DNA of 64,000 nt from contig NC_034409.1 of assembly GCF_002078875.1 (NCBI RefSeq), positions 16,310,631 to 16,374,630 of the forward strand. The letters are read 5' to 3'. The translations under genes were made by a program, and so were the position numbers. A model generated the notes under the pieces. It was given only the letters and a program-made list of their open reading frames with translations. It ran no database searches and was not told the DNA's origin. Source of the stretch: Numida meleagris (taxonomy: Eukaryota; Chordata; Aves; Galliformes; Numididae). This document shows, in pieces, positions 1 through 13,100 of the stretch (its first letter is position 1; every line of letters begins with the position of its first letter).

Positions 1-3000
1 TTTCTTCTGTATTTTTCCTATTGCTTTGGAGGCATACATCACTAGTCTTTCATCCAGCAAAATGACAGCTTCAAATCCTTCTGAGGCTTCATTGAATGAA
101 GGGTTGTTATTCTTGTTACTCTGTGGGGGGCTTCCATTTTCTTCTCAATGTGCAAGCAGCATTTGCCACTGTCATATTTCCTACTACTGCAATCAACTTT
201 ATTCTTCCATTAGTCTGAAGGATAATTTTCTTAAGGGAACAGTGGCATAATGTGGAATATTCATGCTTTGAGATTTCAGATCATTAAGTCAATTCTGTTC
301 TTTCTCCATTAAAGTCACTTTTCTAGCACTGATAACCTTTATTTTTTCTGATCATTCATGTCATCAGATATCTTTTGCAGTGCTTTCATGTTGGTTTTAT
401 AGTCCAGCTACGTTGATGCTACTTACCTCCTTAGAGGCTGCCTAATTAATATCAAGCAAATGTCATTGTTATACTCTGTAATCTACTGTGATTTTTCCTA
501 GCTAACACATTTACCTTCTAAGAAAACAGAAATGCTGAGGGACATGAGATAAATGTATCTATTTAAATTGAGGAGAGGTCTACAAAGCCTCTCACTCTTT
601 TCTGCTGCATAGTCTTTTCTTCTTATTTTCTCCAAGAATAAATTTTCAATACAGAAGATATCCTTCTTGAGGTTAGCGGAGTAGCTGTTTATTTAGAGAA
701 ATGAGAAAAAGTAAAAAGCCCTTCTACAAAAGCCTTTAATTTGGCTTGGGTATATCTTCACATGCACTTGAAGTACACATTTTTGTAAATAAATATGTAT
801 TGCAGTCTCTCAGAAGATGAGCAGCAATTTCTATATTGCTATGTTGTTTAGAAGTGCTTTTGAAAACTAAGGTGAGAATTCATTCACTAGATGAATTTAT
901 CCTTGGAAGCCCTACTTTTGCAATACCAAGTCTGAAATGGGACCACACTGTCTCTGAAACAATCATCCTCTCCTTCCACTGTTCTTTTGAAAGCGTAAAG
1001 CAAAGTTAACCCTACGCCAATGATTTGATGAAGAAAACTTGTTAAGGTTTCTGCAGTCTTTCAAACTGCAGTGGTGAGGAACTTGCTCCCATTTGTAAGA
1101 TGCTTATTGTGACTGAACAAAGTATTTTCTCATCTACACTAGAGATTTGAGAACACTAAACTGAATTATGTTTACCTCAGTGAAACAAATAAGAATAGTA
1201 AGTTTAACTTTAATGAAAAATCGGAATAGCTCTTTACAGTGGAAAGAAGTATTACTGTCTTTACAGAGCAAATAATGCGACCGGGAATTATACCGATTCT
1301 TCTTCCAACAGTTTTGTGAAAGCTCTGTTACGTATTATATCTCATTTCTCATACATGTGCTGTAAGTGTGGGCTTCTAGACTCAGTTTAATAGTGTGACT
1401 TTTGCTGTCTTGGTTATTTGTACTTTGGAGAAGAAATAGGCAAAAATGACCATGGCCACATGTATACCTTATCAAATATAAAATATCCACTGGCTTTAGT
1501 AACATCACTATCAACATAATAATAATTTCATGTTCCTTTTAAAAAAAAGCAAAGTAGCTTTAGTTGCTAAAACAGTGTTTTGTGAAGATCTCTTCCACTC
1601 TCACAAAACACCATTTCAAACTGTTTCATTTGCATTCAGACCTAAATACTTCCAACTTAACAGTCATTTGGACTTCCATGATGCACATATGTCAAGCTAA
1701 AACCCTATCCTTTTTCATCTAATGGATTTTTGTCTTGTCTTTGTACCCCCCCTTTTCCCTTTTATCCCTGCAGTTGAATTCATGTACCTGATTGTAGAAC
1801 AACAGTAACTTGGTTCACTGATAGCTCTGGGAAAGGACATAATAAATGCCCTTGGTAAGTGAAAGCAATTAAGAAATAAATAGCTGTAGATTACAGATTT
1901 TTGTAAATGTCAGATTTTGTTTGGATTATATACTCACAGTAAATGCAGTCACTTTGTATGTGTACTCTATTCTGTGGCCTATAAATTGAATAAGGCAAAA
2001 TATTCAGCTTTACTTCACTTAAAAACATTATTGCATCTTTGTACCGTTGTGGAATCAGAGAAATTCTATTAAGGCTCATATAATTATGATGGAGAATTTT
2101 AAGACATGCTGTCCTTTCTAAGAGTGTGATTTTGATACCAATTTTGTATTATTTCTCATTTATGCATAACAAACATTATCATTGGCCTTAGATAATTATA
2201 CAAATTCTTACTTTTAACATCAGAAAATATTAACTATCAAATTGGAATCTAATGCCTGCTGCACTAATTTATGCAGTTCTAGCTTTGATCTAAGTTCTTG
2301 TTTGGTTTCTACTTTAGGATATTCTGTTTTCACAAAAATCATGTTAATAATGATAACTAGTGAAAGATGTCAGTTTGAATTAAAAATGAAAAAATCATTT
2401 AAAAAAAAAATAGCATGTGCCACTGTATAGGCAAAAAGTTTTGTTCTCCTCTGACAGATATCACCAGTCTGATACTTTTTGCTGAGGTAACTTATGGATC
2501 ATAGCCATATGCAGTCTTCCAAAAATGTAGGCATTGCATTTATACCTCTATATAATATTGCTAAAGACTAGAAGTATGAGAAGTTAAGGTTTAGTATAGG
2601 ATTAATATCACCCAATTGTAGATACTGGAAGTCAGCTATTAAGTGTGAATTAGTCACAAGACTCGCTTTGTAGGACAATTCATTTTATTTATCCTTGGTG
2701 ACCTGAAGAACTGCGTCCTTCTTTCCTTCTTTTTTCTAGGGAATACTGAATGAGACTAGTTTGACTGAACACCATTTAGTTAGGGCAGATTGATTTACTC
2801 AAGGTATTTTAGCTCTAGAACTTCCAGACTTCAAAGCTATTCTTTACATAAGCACAAATACACGATCTGGAAAAGAATAATACTTTAAATGATGAAAAAA
2901 ATCAGTTCTTCTGAATGAGATAACAGGAATGCTGGAAAAGAGCTCTGTCCCTCATCCCTGTGTTCTCACAGGAAGGTTTTTTTTCCTCCACTATTGACAA

Positions 3001-3551
3001 TCCAGAGCCGGACCCTCTCCTACTCGCAAGAATCTCCCTGCGTGCTGTAGGTACCCTACTCCATTTCTGCAGGCCTTGTCCTCCCTGACAAAAGTGGGGG
3101 GGGTTTCCAGGCTGTGCACACCTAGATGCTTACAGAGAAAGCACAGTCTCCTCTCCTGTCACTTTTTTCCAAGTGCTTTAACCTAATGTGAGGAATCAGT
3201 CTTGCCCCTGCAGCCCTGCTGTAGCCTCTGCAGTACAGCATACAAACTACAGGTTTAAAGACTGTGAACTGTGAAACACTGAATTCCTTAAAATTTTACA
3301 GCAAAATGGTCTGTAAGAGATTCACCCACAAGTTTCTTGGGGAATTTTCCACCACCATCTTTCCATTTCCATTTCTTCTGAGGGAAAAAACTAACTCCAT
3401 CAGAAATACTAGGCTGGCCTTGGCAGACCCAAAGAAGGACTTGGACTGAACTGGAATAGTCATGGAGCTTCACTGCTCCTGCTTTTCTACTCTTTGACAA
3501 AAAGATTCCTCTAACACTTACTACGTTATTTTAGCTCAATAACCTGTGTTA

Positions 3552-3565
3552 CTGCCACCTGGTGA
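3552..3565 (-). promoter_or_regulatory. CTCF-like motif candidate
   Basis: Read on the minus strand this is TCACCAGGTGGCAG. It matches the vertebrate CTCF core form CCACCAGGTGGCAG at 13 of 14 positions. CTCF is the zinc-finger protein that anchors chromatin loops. A single motif match in 64 kb is not strong evidence of occupancy, and the same bases also contain an E-box (CACCTG). Seen: the motif. Inferred: any binding. Confidence 0.3.
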
Positions 3566-5303
3566 CTCAGTGTCATGTTTGCAGAAGGGTCTCTGTAAGT
3601 GCAAACCAGGCAGAGTCTGCTGGCAAGGAGAGTGGGCTGGGGCCAGGGAATTAGGCACCCTCTGAACCTGACACTGTCCTTTTTTGGATCTGACTCTGTG
3701 TTGAGTTCAGCTGAGAATATCTCGAGAAGTCAGTTATTTCCCTCATTGGTTATTGTTTGTGGGAGCTACACTGAACACAGAACAAATATCAGAAAGTGAA
3801 TTTAGGTAGATAGTTTGGTTTTAATTCATAAAGTACCCACACATCTCTTCTCAGTTACCAAAGGTGCCTATAAGTCTGTAGATCTACCTCAATCAGGCTC
3901 CCTTATGGAGACAGAAAGGTACATTAAAAGCCTGAGTCCTGTCCTCCTAAGACAAACAATTACCTTTTTCCTTCTGCATATGCCTAGAACTGCTCTTGTG
4001 AAAGTGTCAGCTGTCTAAGGAATCAGATTGCATCCTTTCACCAGGAGGTGAATTACCTTCTGAAGGACTGCATAGATCTCAATTTCCAGCAGCAAGCATA
4101 ATGGTGAGACAAAATGAGCCTTTTTTTCCCTCGCTTTTTGGGTTGGTGCCCTGCTTATTAAGGAATTATATTAGAGTTGGACCATGACTGCCTTCTCTCT
4201 TCCCTGTTTGAAAAGGAAAACAGTGAGCAGTCTTAGTTCTTTGACAGAATAACTGCAGGTGCCTGTCATAAAAATCACCTTCTTCAGTGGATCAATTTTC
4301 TCTCCCTGTTCTCTCCCACTGTACAACCCTCCTAAACACTTGACAGGATGTTGAGTGTTCATTTGCAGGCCCAGATTCCTAAACGTCTGTGGTCTAGCTT
4401 CTTGTCAAGCTTTGTGTCTTTCACTGGAGCTATTTGTCTTCATTGCATTGTGCATTACCTGCATCATGCCTCTGCCTCTTTTGGCTCTTTCTCTGTGTGC
4501 TTGAGATTGAATAGGTCCAGTAGATAATCCAACTTTTCTCTTGACTATGTTTTCAATGTATTTTATTTTGATTTAAATGAATGCAGAGAATTTTAGCAGC
4601 TTCTTCAGGGAGGTTATTTAAAAGTCAGGTGGATTTTATGGTTAGGAAGACAGATCTGGTATAGTTTTCCTTTCCATGTTGTAAAGGAACTAACTGTATG
4701 CTACTTATTCATAGCATGAATTCAAGTAAGAATACGAACATCACCTGACCATTTTGCTTCAGCTTGTATATTCTCTGAAACTGCGGGGATCATGAAACTG
4801 TGAATCAGTGGTTCTCAGTGTGCTCATTCATACAGTTACAAAAGGCACCGGCTTTTCATTGTTTCCAGCAAACAAACAGGCGTACCATAATCATTCCATA
4901 GTCCTTTTAGTTGTTCATCATGCAAAATATAATCCTGTTTAATACTTGAATCACCCTTACATCAAATCCTGTAGTTCATCTTTATGCAAGCATTTCTCAC
5001 CCTATCGAGGGAAACAGTAATTAGGGAACAGCTTTTGGAGCCGCTTTTATCTTCCCTTAATATTCTGTTTTCTTTGTGAAAGGCTGCCTTTCTCCTCTTC
5101 ATTTGGTGCTCTGAAAGAAGATTGAAGTATTTCAGCATAAGACAACAGACAACCAGTGCAGACTGACATCAAAATTCATCTTGGAAGAGTCGAGTTCAGA
5201 CCTGTAGCAAAAATAGCAATTATTTATGGAGCAGCATTATAAAAGGCATTATAAGTTTCCAGAAGTCTTCACTGCACACAAAATATTATTTTACTTACAC
5301 TAG

Positions 5304-5317
5304 ATATATATATATAT
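5304..5317. repeat. (AT)7 microsatellite
   Basis: Seven AT units run directly into a T-rich tract. This is simple-sequence DNA, too short to predict strong polymorphism. Confidence 0.8.
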
Positions 5318-6035
5318 TTTTTTAATTTTCCAGGTGGCTTGGTGTCTTCTTCAAACAGAAGCTGATTTTCATAGACAGAAAGGTATTTTGCTATGAAATG
5401 TTTTCTGATTTTAATGTAGCAGTGGTACATTTAACCTGGAGGTAATATGTGAAAATGTCATCCAGGACCAAATTCAACTAATACTTTCCAAGCAGAAAAA
5501 AATGCACTTTTTGCATGTGAACTTTCTGAAAGCCGTAAATGATAGTTCCTTAGAGTCTTACAACAAGAGCCAAATAAGCAACTATATGCAGTGACAAACA
5601 GCTTCAAAGCACTGTAAAAATATCATATCCAAAGTGGAATATACTTTTAACACTTCCCATTTGCTAATAACTTGCCAATAAAAAATGTAGGGATTGGTTA
5701 AATAAATGCAGCAACCATTTATGTTAATCAAGAAAAAAGCATGAGCAGACTGGTTTTCTGCTTGTACAGCTCCTGGTTGGTTGCTTGCCCAGAAATGAGG
5801 CTGGAGATCTGATGAGTAGCACTGTATTTATAATGTCCATGAATTCCAAATATGCATTTCTCCACCATTTTTTTTCCATTGAAGATATTGGAATCTGCAC
5901 AAGATGATATCAAAGATTCAGTAAATAACGATATTATGAATTTATCAAGATCTTGCACAGATTTGTTCATCTTCTAGAACTGTGTCTGTTTTTTCCCTTG
6001 CTCCATGGAGAGATGATAGTGACTTTGAGGCCTCG

Positions 6036-6500
6036 TGTTGTGGCTTAACCCTGGCAGGCAGCTCAGCACCACCCAGCCACGTGCTCATTCCCCCATAGTA
6101 GGATAAGGAGGGAATCAGAAAGATAAAACAGAAATCTCGTGGGTTGGGATAAAGACAGCTTTCTAGCTACAGCAAAAGCTGCATGCAGATGTGAAAAAAA
6201 ACCAAGGATTTCACTACTTCCCATCAGCAGGTAGATGTTCTAGGAAAACAGGGCCCATCCTGCATAACAGTCTCTTGAGAGAGCAAATGCTATCACTCCA
6301 AAAGTCCCCATCCCTCCTAATTCTTTAACCCAGCTTTTATTGCTGAGGATGATGTCATATTATATAGGATGTTCCTTTGGGTCAGCTGTCCTGGCTGTGT
6401 CCCCTCCCATCTTCTTGTGCACTCCCAGCCTCCTCATGAACAGGCAGCACAAGAAAGAGGAAAAGAGCTTGAGATCTCAGCCACTTTTAGTCTGTGTAGG
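6036..6500 (-). mobile_element. Truncated ERVL-type LTR (Birddawg/TguLTR5-like)
   Basis: The left edge is TGTTGTGGCTTAACCC, followed by GGCAGCTCAGCACCACCCAG, CTCGTGGGTTGGGATAAAGA, and then CAGCTGTCCTGGCTGTGTCC and CACTCCCAGCC. I recognise this order of blocks from long terminal repeats of avian ERVL-type endogenous retroviruses. By analogy the transcriptional orientation is minus: the reverse complement near 6,330-6,350 reads CAATAAAAGCTGGG, where the family has its TATA region. The far end of the LTR (on the + strand, ending ...CCAGCA or similar) is not found past about 6,500, so the copy is truncated and no target duplication can be paired. There is no internal retroviral coding sequence. 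The right boundary is uncertain by about 40 bases. Confidence 0.65.
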
Positions 6501-6530
6501 CTATTTCTATTAGTGGTAACCAGGAATAGT

Positions 6531-9500
6531 TTTATTTAATTTTCATATTGCACTCTTGAAGTTATATTCTTTGGCATGCCAGAAAATCCTTTCCAAAATC
6601 TATGGTCTCTAACACACTAAATGAGTCAGAAAGCAACTGCGCTGGCCACCAGAGATGTTGGACAGAATACCTATTGAGCATTTGAGATCAACCATACAGA
6701 CTGGAAGTAATCTTGGGATTTTCCAGAACCTGCTCTTTTGCTGACATGTAGAAAAAGCCAGTACTACTTTATATAACTCACACCATCAAATGTAGGTTTA
6801 TTTCTTACTTATGCAATATTGAAATTCAGTATCTTTTGATGCAGCTTCATGAATTTCACATCTGTAACTATGTGTTACAGCATTTACAGTAACAGAAAGA
6901 CCTAAATTCAGTTTTGCAGTGGAGCATCAACATAATTTTCTCACTGCATTTCCACTTAGCTTAGCTATCAGCTTTAAGAGAAGGAAACTAGTTTGCATAA
7001 GATGCTAATATTTCTAAATTTTCACATTTATGGTACTATGTACAGTTCTGCAGATCTGAAGAATAAAGGTCCAGTTGATCACCAAGGAGTCATTTACTGT
7101 TTCTGTACATTCACTTATGCTGTGTGATATATAGTTCTATATGGATTGCAATGGCCTTGATATTTTTAAAGCACACTGTCATTTTTTTCTCTCTCATTTT
7201 TTTTATTTTTCTCACAATTGAAGCACTTAATGTGTCTATCGTATCTTTTACATACATTATGTTCAGCTGTGTAAATTGTTAATCTTTTCTGTTATTTGGC
7301 TTGTTTGACTGAAGGCACTAACCACTGTTAAGTATTCAATACTCATAGAAAATTAACCATAATTCAGAATAATTCCATCTATTTAAAACTACTGCATGTA
7401 TTTGTAATATCTCAACTTCTGCTGCCTCTATTCCTTGAAAGAGCAGATCTTCTCTTAATCCCTGGAGACTGCATTATATTAGGAAGCCATTAGTGGTGAG
7501 CAATAATGTTATTAATCCTTATGAACAACTTATGAACAACTTATGAACAGTGTTGCATGTATCTTTAATGGAGCTCTTTCTATTAGTCATCCACCCCCAC
7601 AGAAATTTCTATACAGTAATTCTGTAAGAATCCAAACGGCATTGTTAAGATAGTGACCATAAGGCAAATCTTGGAAAGTCACATGCAAGTCTTGAAGATG
7701 TGTGTGTGGGTACTTTGGGAGGAAGCCAAACATTTGTAGCAACCCCTACTCCACCCAGAGCAGTTCAGCTCCATCCTATCCACCTCTCCCAGCCATGCTT
7801 ACCTGCTGCCAGTGTCCTGAAATGACCAAGTCCTACTCTAGGATGTTTACGTAATGGCCCCAAGTGCATACCCGCTCTGGGAGGTTTGCCTGCCAGAGCA
7901 GCTTGCTTCCCTGGGGATCTTGGGAGAGGTGCCCCATATTCCTACTCTCCTCCCTGGCTGGAGGTGGTGGGATGGACGTGGCATGGCAGTGCCATATACT
8001 GCCAACTCCTTATCCAAAGGTGTTACAAGGCAGTCTCTTCAAACATGAATTGCAGTAACACATGACCAAGGTTACAAAACTATGGTCCTGAGCTACAGGG
8101 AAAATTTTCAGAGCAAGTCATATTGAAATGAGTTTTCAAATTGTGAATGTCGACTTTCTAGATGATATGATATTTCCTGTGCTTTATAAGTAAGCTCTTA
8201 TTATTTCTGTACTTCCAAAGCGAATCCTTTTTCATTCATGAAATTATCTGATTTTATATTCCAGAGTAGTAGCTGGGTCACATCAGGTGCTGAAGCAAAT
8301 GTACTGACATTTGAATTAGCTGTCTGATCTTGCTAAGAATGTAACTCAGATGAACATGACAGCAATTGATTTTTATATACCCCCTTTTTTATACTATCTA
8401 TGACACCTTACATCTGCAGTTTCCCATTATAAATTTTGAAGAAGTTTAATCTCAGAGAAAGCTTTATTCAAACATTGTGCTTATAGATGAACAGCTCTTT
8501 TCCTTTGTTTAAAGCAATGCAATTTTGTTTTCATATACTTCTGCTTTACCAGTGTAATCCATTAATATATTTTCAGAAAGATAAATCAGAATATCTCTTC
8601 CTGTACTGTGCACATTTTCCTTAATATGATCAGGGCATGACTCTGCAGGGATTTTTTATCAATATCTTCTGATGTTTTTATATTTTTTAATTTTTTTTTT
8701 CAAGGAAGCCTGTTGCAAATCAGGCTTTGAAAGCTGGTAACAATAACACTGAATTTTTGGCAGTAGTCTCACACAGCTATATATCTAGTGACTAGTGCAC
8801 TTGTTCTACAATGTCCACCCTATAAAAGATGTAATGAAGTTGAATGATCCCTAAGGGATATGATACTCTGCACTTTCCAGTATTACTGGCCGTAATATTG
8901 TTACTTGGAACTCTGCATTCATAATTTTGTTAACACTGTCAGAACATAAAATGCAACTTTGATGGAAAGGTGCGGTGTAATTTTTCCAATTACTAGTTGC
9001 TTTGATGAAACTCGTCCTTATTGTTGCTCTTGAAGATGAAGAAGTATATGCAAAATTTCTTTGGAGTATTAACAAAAATGAAGCATGGTAATTAAAATCC
9101 TCTTCCAACTACAGCTCTTCCATATATTCTTCTCTAAAGTGATGTTTAATATTCATAATACGTTAAACATTAAGTGCCGAAAACATATTAAAAACATTTT
9201 CAAAATGCTTTCACTTTTCACCTGTAATTGAGTCATCAATTTTAGCAACCAGCTATGAAACTAATTTGGCTTATTGTGTTACTCATCCTCACATCTTAAT
9301 TATTGATTAATAATCTTACTGACAGTAAAAGGTTCCTTTTGAAATGCAACTACTGCATTGTAATACTATGCTATGACTGTCTCCAAAATTATCTGTGCCA
9401 TAATATTTCTTTATAATTAAAATAATAGGTTGAAATTTGCAGCTGGACAAGCAGGCAAGTCTGTGAAGCCTAATATGTTCATATGTATTAATGGATCATC

Positions 9501-9890
9501 TGTAATAGACAAGGAATTAAACATCATGATATGGTTTATTCCTCCAGAAAATGAACTCTGTACTCGAATGTTTTATAGATTTTGCCACCTGCTTACCTTC
9601 CTCCATCTTCTGTATATCCTGTGCGAAGATCATGTTTCTTTGATTAAATCCCAGTGTCTCTGGGAAATCACAAAATTAGTGTTTTTCCTTTGTGCTAGCA
9701 ACACTTTGCACATTACATCAAGTCAATCATGGGATAATGAAAATATGTTCATGTATACAGGAAGATCATTATATATGATACATTATTCATTTAATGTGCT
9801 ACTGAGTGAGGATGAAGCCTGAGCTTCTCCCAGCACTCCCAAGGAGGGCTGTTGGCTGAGTTTATTTCTCCATCATCTTTGCATGGACTT
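6531..9890. other. AT-rich non-coding stretch, no gene seen
   Basis: No recognised repeat body or exon. A GC-richer patch at about 7,730-7,990 has two overlapping 64-codon frames with no recognisable domain. A short 11-bp tandem repeat lies at 7,519-7,550. The 130-codon open frame at 9,430-9,822 is treated as a chance frame (see rejected items). Confidence 0.55.
7519..7550. repeat. 11-bp tandem repeat, about 2.9 units
   Basis: TTATGAACAAC occurs twice in tandem, followed by a third copy, TTATGAACAG, which is one base short. It is probably a replication-slippage product. Confidence 0.85.
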
Positions 9891-9894
9891 TCTC

Positions 9895-10151
9895 CTTGAG
9901 GAAAGGTTTAAGTTGGATATAAGGAAAAGGTTCTTCACTGGGAGGGTGGTTGGCCACTGCAACAGGCTCCACATGGAAGCAGTCATAGCACTGAGCTTGC
10001 CATAGTTCAAGAAGCGTACGGACTACACACTTAGTTGTATGGTCTTATTTTTGGGTGGTACTGTGTGAAGTCAAGAGTTGGACTTGATTATCCTCATGGG
10101 TCCCTTCCAACTCAGGATCTTCTATGATTCTACAATTCTATGATCATAGAA
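9895..10151 (+). mobile_element. CR1 LINE 3' end, 5'-truncated
   Basis: The segment starts near GGTTTAAGTTGGATATAAGG, continues through TTCTTCACTGGGAGGGTGG and GGTCCCTTCCAACTC, and ends in ATTCTATGAT-type octamers. This is the non-coding 3' tail of CR1, the dominant avian non-LTR retrotransposon, kept in a typical severely 5'-truncated copy of about 250 bp. The internal block with the GTATGGTCTTATTTTTGGG-like sequence marks a different CR1 subfamily from the copies at 22.9, 29.8 and 51.1 kb. No coding capacity remains. The 5' breakpoint is approximate. Confidence 0.85.
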
Positions 10152-13100
10152 TGGGGCAACTAAACCAGGGATCTGCTTTAGGTCCTGAAGATTATCTCCT
10201 TTTAATGGATTTTGAGGAGATATGAGCAAAATGTTCATGTTTTTAAGGAGCTTGCTTGTTAAGTATAGTAGTGCAAATGCTCTGTTCACTCCTGAAAACT
10301 ATTTTTGAATGACTGGTGTTTAATTTTTCCCTCCCAGCAACAGGAACACCAGCTTTTTGGTCCCACTAGGCATCCAGTTTCTTCTCTACAAGCTGGGCTA
10401 CTACACATAAAATCAAATGATTTGTGTTTAATTTGGTTGTCTTTACAGGTGAAATGAGTCAGTTTACTTTCTATACACCAGTTTATCTTAGCCATCAACT
10501 CTTAATTTACCCCTTGTGGATTATTTGTATCATACTGATTTTCAGCAGGGTACAGTGAACATACAAGATGAGTCAAGACCGCTCCATAGCCCAACAAGCA
10601 ATCCAAGCAGTGCCTTATACAAACAAATTTCCGCTGCTCCTCATGACTCTTCTTTCCTTAACAAACTAATCAATAATCAGTGATAGATATGATCTGGGGA
10701 TTGAAAACCTGTAGAAAGAATTTGCCTTAAAAAATGTTACACCTTCCTTTGAACAGTTATTCCCTTTCATTCTGTGCATCTTCATTTGTGTCTTCTTTAA
10801 CATCTGGAAATACCTTAATGAATAAACTTTATTTTTTTGTAGTCCCACTATTACTATACCATTATCATTTTCAGTTTTAACAATTAATCACTTACAATTT
10901 AATGCAGTAATATTTCAGTTTTTGAAAAAGAGAAGTAGTGGTTCTAGATCCAATTCCTTCAGAGAAATAAGAAGAAAAAAATCAGAGAACTGACAAAAGG
11001 TATTATATTGCAACTTACCACTTCGACTTTATATTTGGAGATAGTTGTACGGAATCCGATAACAGGATCTACTGAAAACAGTAGTCAGTTTCTCTGGATG
11101 ATTATTGTTAAAAGAAGAGAGCTGTCTTTCTTTAAGCAGGTTTTCTACTTACAGTGTTACTAATCTGAACTTCCACTCACTGAGCTCTACCACCTTGGAG
11201 AACAGGTAAATGAAGAAATCTTTGAATTTCTCCAAATGTTCAAGACGTGCCAGTTTCTATCATGAGAACAAAATACTGAAGAGTCCTTACATGCTATTTA
11301 CCTATGTGAAATAAAAGCTATGAAATGTTTACAGCATAGCATATGCAGCCCACGTATTGATAATCTGCCCAAGGCACCAGCTGACCAACTGTGTTTGTAT
11401 TGCTCTGGTAGGCAGAGATTTTTGGGTCCAGCTATGACAGCAAGGAAAATGTCTGAGTCAAATAAATAATATGGGTCACCTCCAATGCCACCTTAATCTG
11501 TCCTTTCAGGTAGCAAGGGAAAATCTGTTTAAATTCCATGGCGCTGATGGAGTAAATTCTAAAACCAGGGAGTACTTTGCCTGTCATGGTTTCTGATGCT
11601 CCATACAGTTCTGAAGAAGAAAATCATCCTTTAATACTTCAAATAGTTAATTATCAGAACTGAAATTTATTGCAGTGTTTTCATGGGTATGTGCCTATAT
11701 TGAAATGAACTAAAAAAAATTAATCAAGTAAATATAAACCTTATTCAAATCTCACTTTGAGGTTCTACAAATGAAAAATGCCTTTTAAAATGAACATGTA
11801 TTTTTCTTTCTTTAAAGAGTGGTCTATTTTGAGATTGGTTTCTGTAAAATTAATCATTTAAATCCTGTTATTAAAAATAGTTTTGAATATTCAGCAATCA
11901 ACAGTTCTTCATTTATTTAATTCAAAAGATTAGGTATTTTCTAGCAGTACAATTATTTATGCTGCAAATTATAATATTCAAAGTACATATGTAATTGATC
12001 ATGTACTTGTTGAATAGCTCATTCTCAGCTACTTTCTATTGCTATTACTGATAGGAATCTTCAGGATGATTAATGTGTTCTAGGATACCATTGTAAATCC
12101 ACAAGACTTGCAGCTGCACTCTTGCCAAAAGAGAGAAAAGACTTCTGCTTCATAGTGCATGTAATCAAGCATCCAGCTGTTGAAAATGGTATAAAATAAT
12201 GAAGCATAATTGGAGAACTTTTAAGCAGGATTTCTGCTCTGTCTCATAGCAGCTGGTGCAAATGGGAACACCTAATAAACAAAAAGTGGCTTTACTTCTT
12301 CTTGCTTCTTCTAGCCATGAGTTAACTAGAAATTGATATATGCATGCCCCTAAGAAAAAAGAAGTCAACACAGTGGCTGAAGTAAATGAAAATGGGGAAA
12401 TGATTATCAGAACTATTGACTGTGAATAAACCACCAGAAGCACAGACAGACAATGGAAGAAATAATTTCCCATGACATTGCCTGCCAAGGAACAGGTGAC
12501 CAATAGCAGTCCCTCCAGAGGATAATGGAACATTTATCCGAGTGTGCATTGAGTTAATAGCAAATGATTGCAGTGGCTGAAGTACAGCTCTAAATTGTTT
12601 TATTTTAAAACACTTTTTCTACTTTTGCAAGAGGCAACAAAGGGATGGATTTACATTTCTGTTGTATAAAGAAGTTTGTCACCAAGGAAGTCACTGACCC
12701 GGTGTTCATAGTTACGTGGTGAGAATCCAACCCAAAGGTAGGAAACTGAAATCCCAACAAAAAACGCTTGGTCATAACATAACACTTGCCATAAACATCA
12801 CGCACTACATGGACATAGATACTCTGTTAACCTATGAGTCTCTGTTAACAAGACAATGCCAGCATATGGAAAATGGGCATCTGTAAACCTTTCAGTCGAG
12901 GAGCATACAAAACGGCACAAGATCTGAAGAAGCCAAAGCCTGGAATGGATTGGCTGTGTCAATGAGTCTATTTCAAGTAATTTTATCTTATACAGTGTTA
13001 TATAATACCTTGTTCCTAAAGTCAGCACATTTCATTTTCATGCTATTTATTTTGTATCCACACTATTTCAGTCAGAAAGCTATCCCAACACAATGGCTGG

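Larger units (their letters stand above)
1..6035. other. AT-rich non-coding stretch, no gene seen
   Basis: Unique-looking AT-rich DNA. Open frames are all under about 80 codons and overlap on both strands without recognisable domains. Slightly GC-richer patches lie at about 3,000-3,250 and 3,600-3,700, but I recognise no exon in them. It holds a short (AT)7 run at 5,304-5,317 and a CTCF-like motif at 3,552-3,565, listed separately. Confidence 0.6.

Noticed and set aside
4040..4055. Second CTCF-like word (CACCAGGAGGTG)
   Set aside because: It is a short near-palindrome with more mismatches to the core motif than the 3,552 site; likely chance.
9430..9822. 130-codon plus-strand open frame, the longest outside a recognised repeat
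   Set aside because: No recognised domain, signal or family. By a rough estimate about one open run this long is expected by chance in six frames of 64 kb at this base composition.
12165..12549. Two overlapping minus-strand frames of 122 and 75 codons with hydrophobic stretches
   Set aside because: Different frames overlap the same AT-rich DNA, and there is no family match or splice context. Hydrophobic runs follow from T-rich codons.
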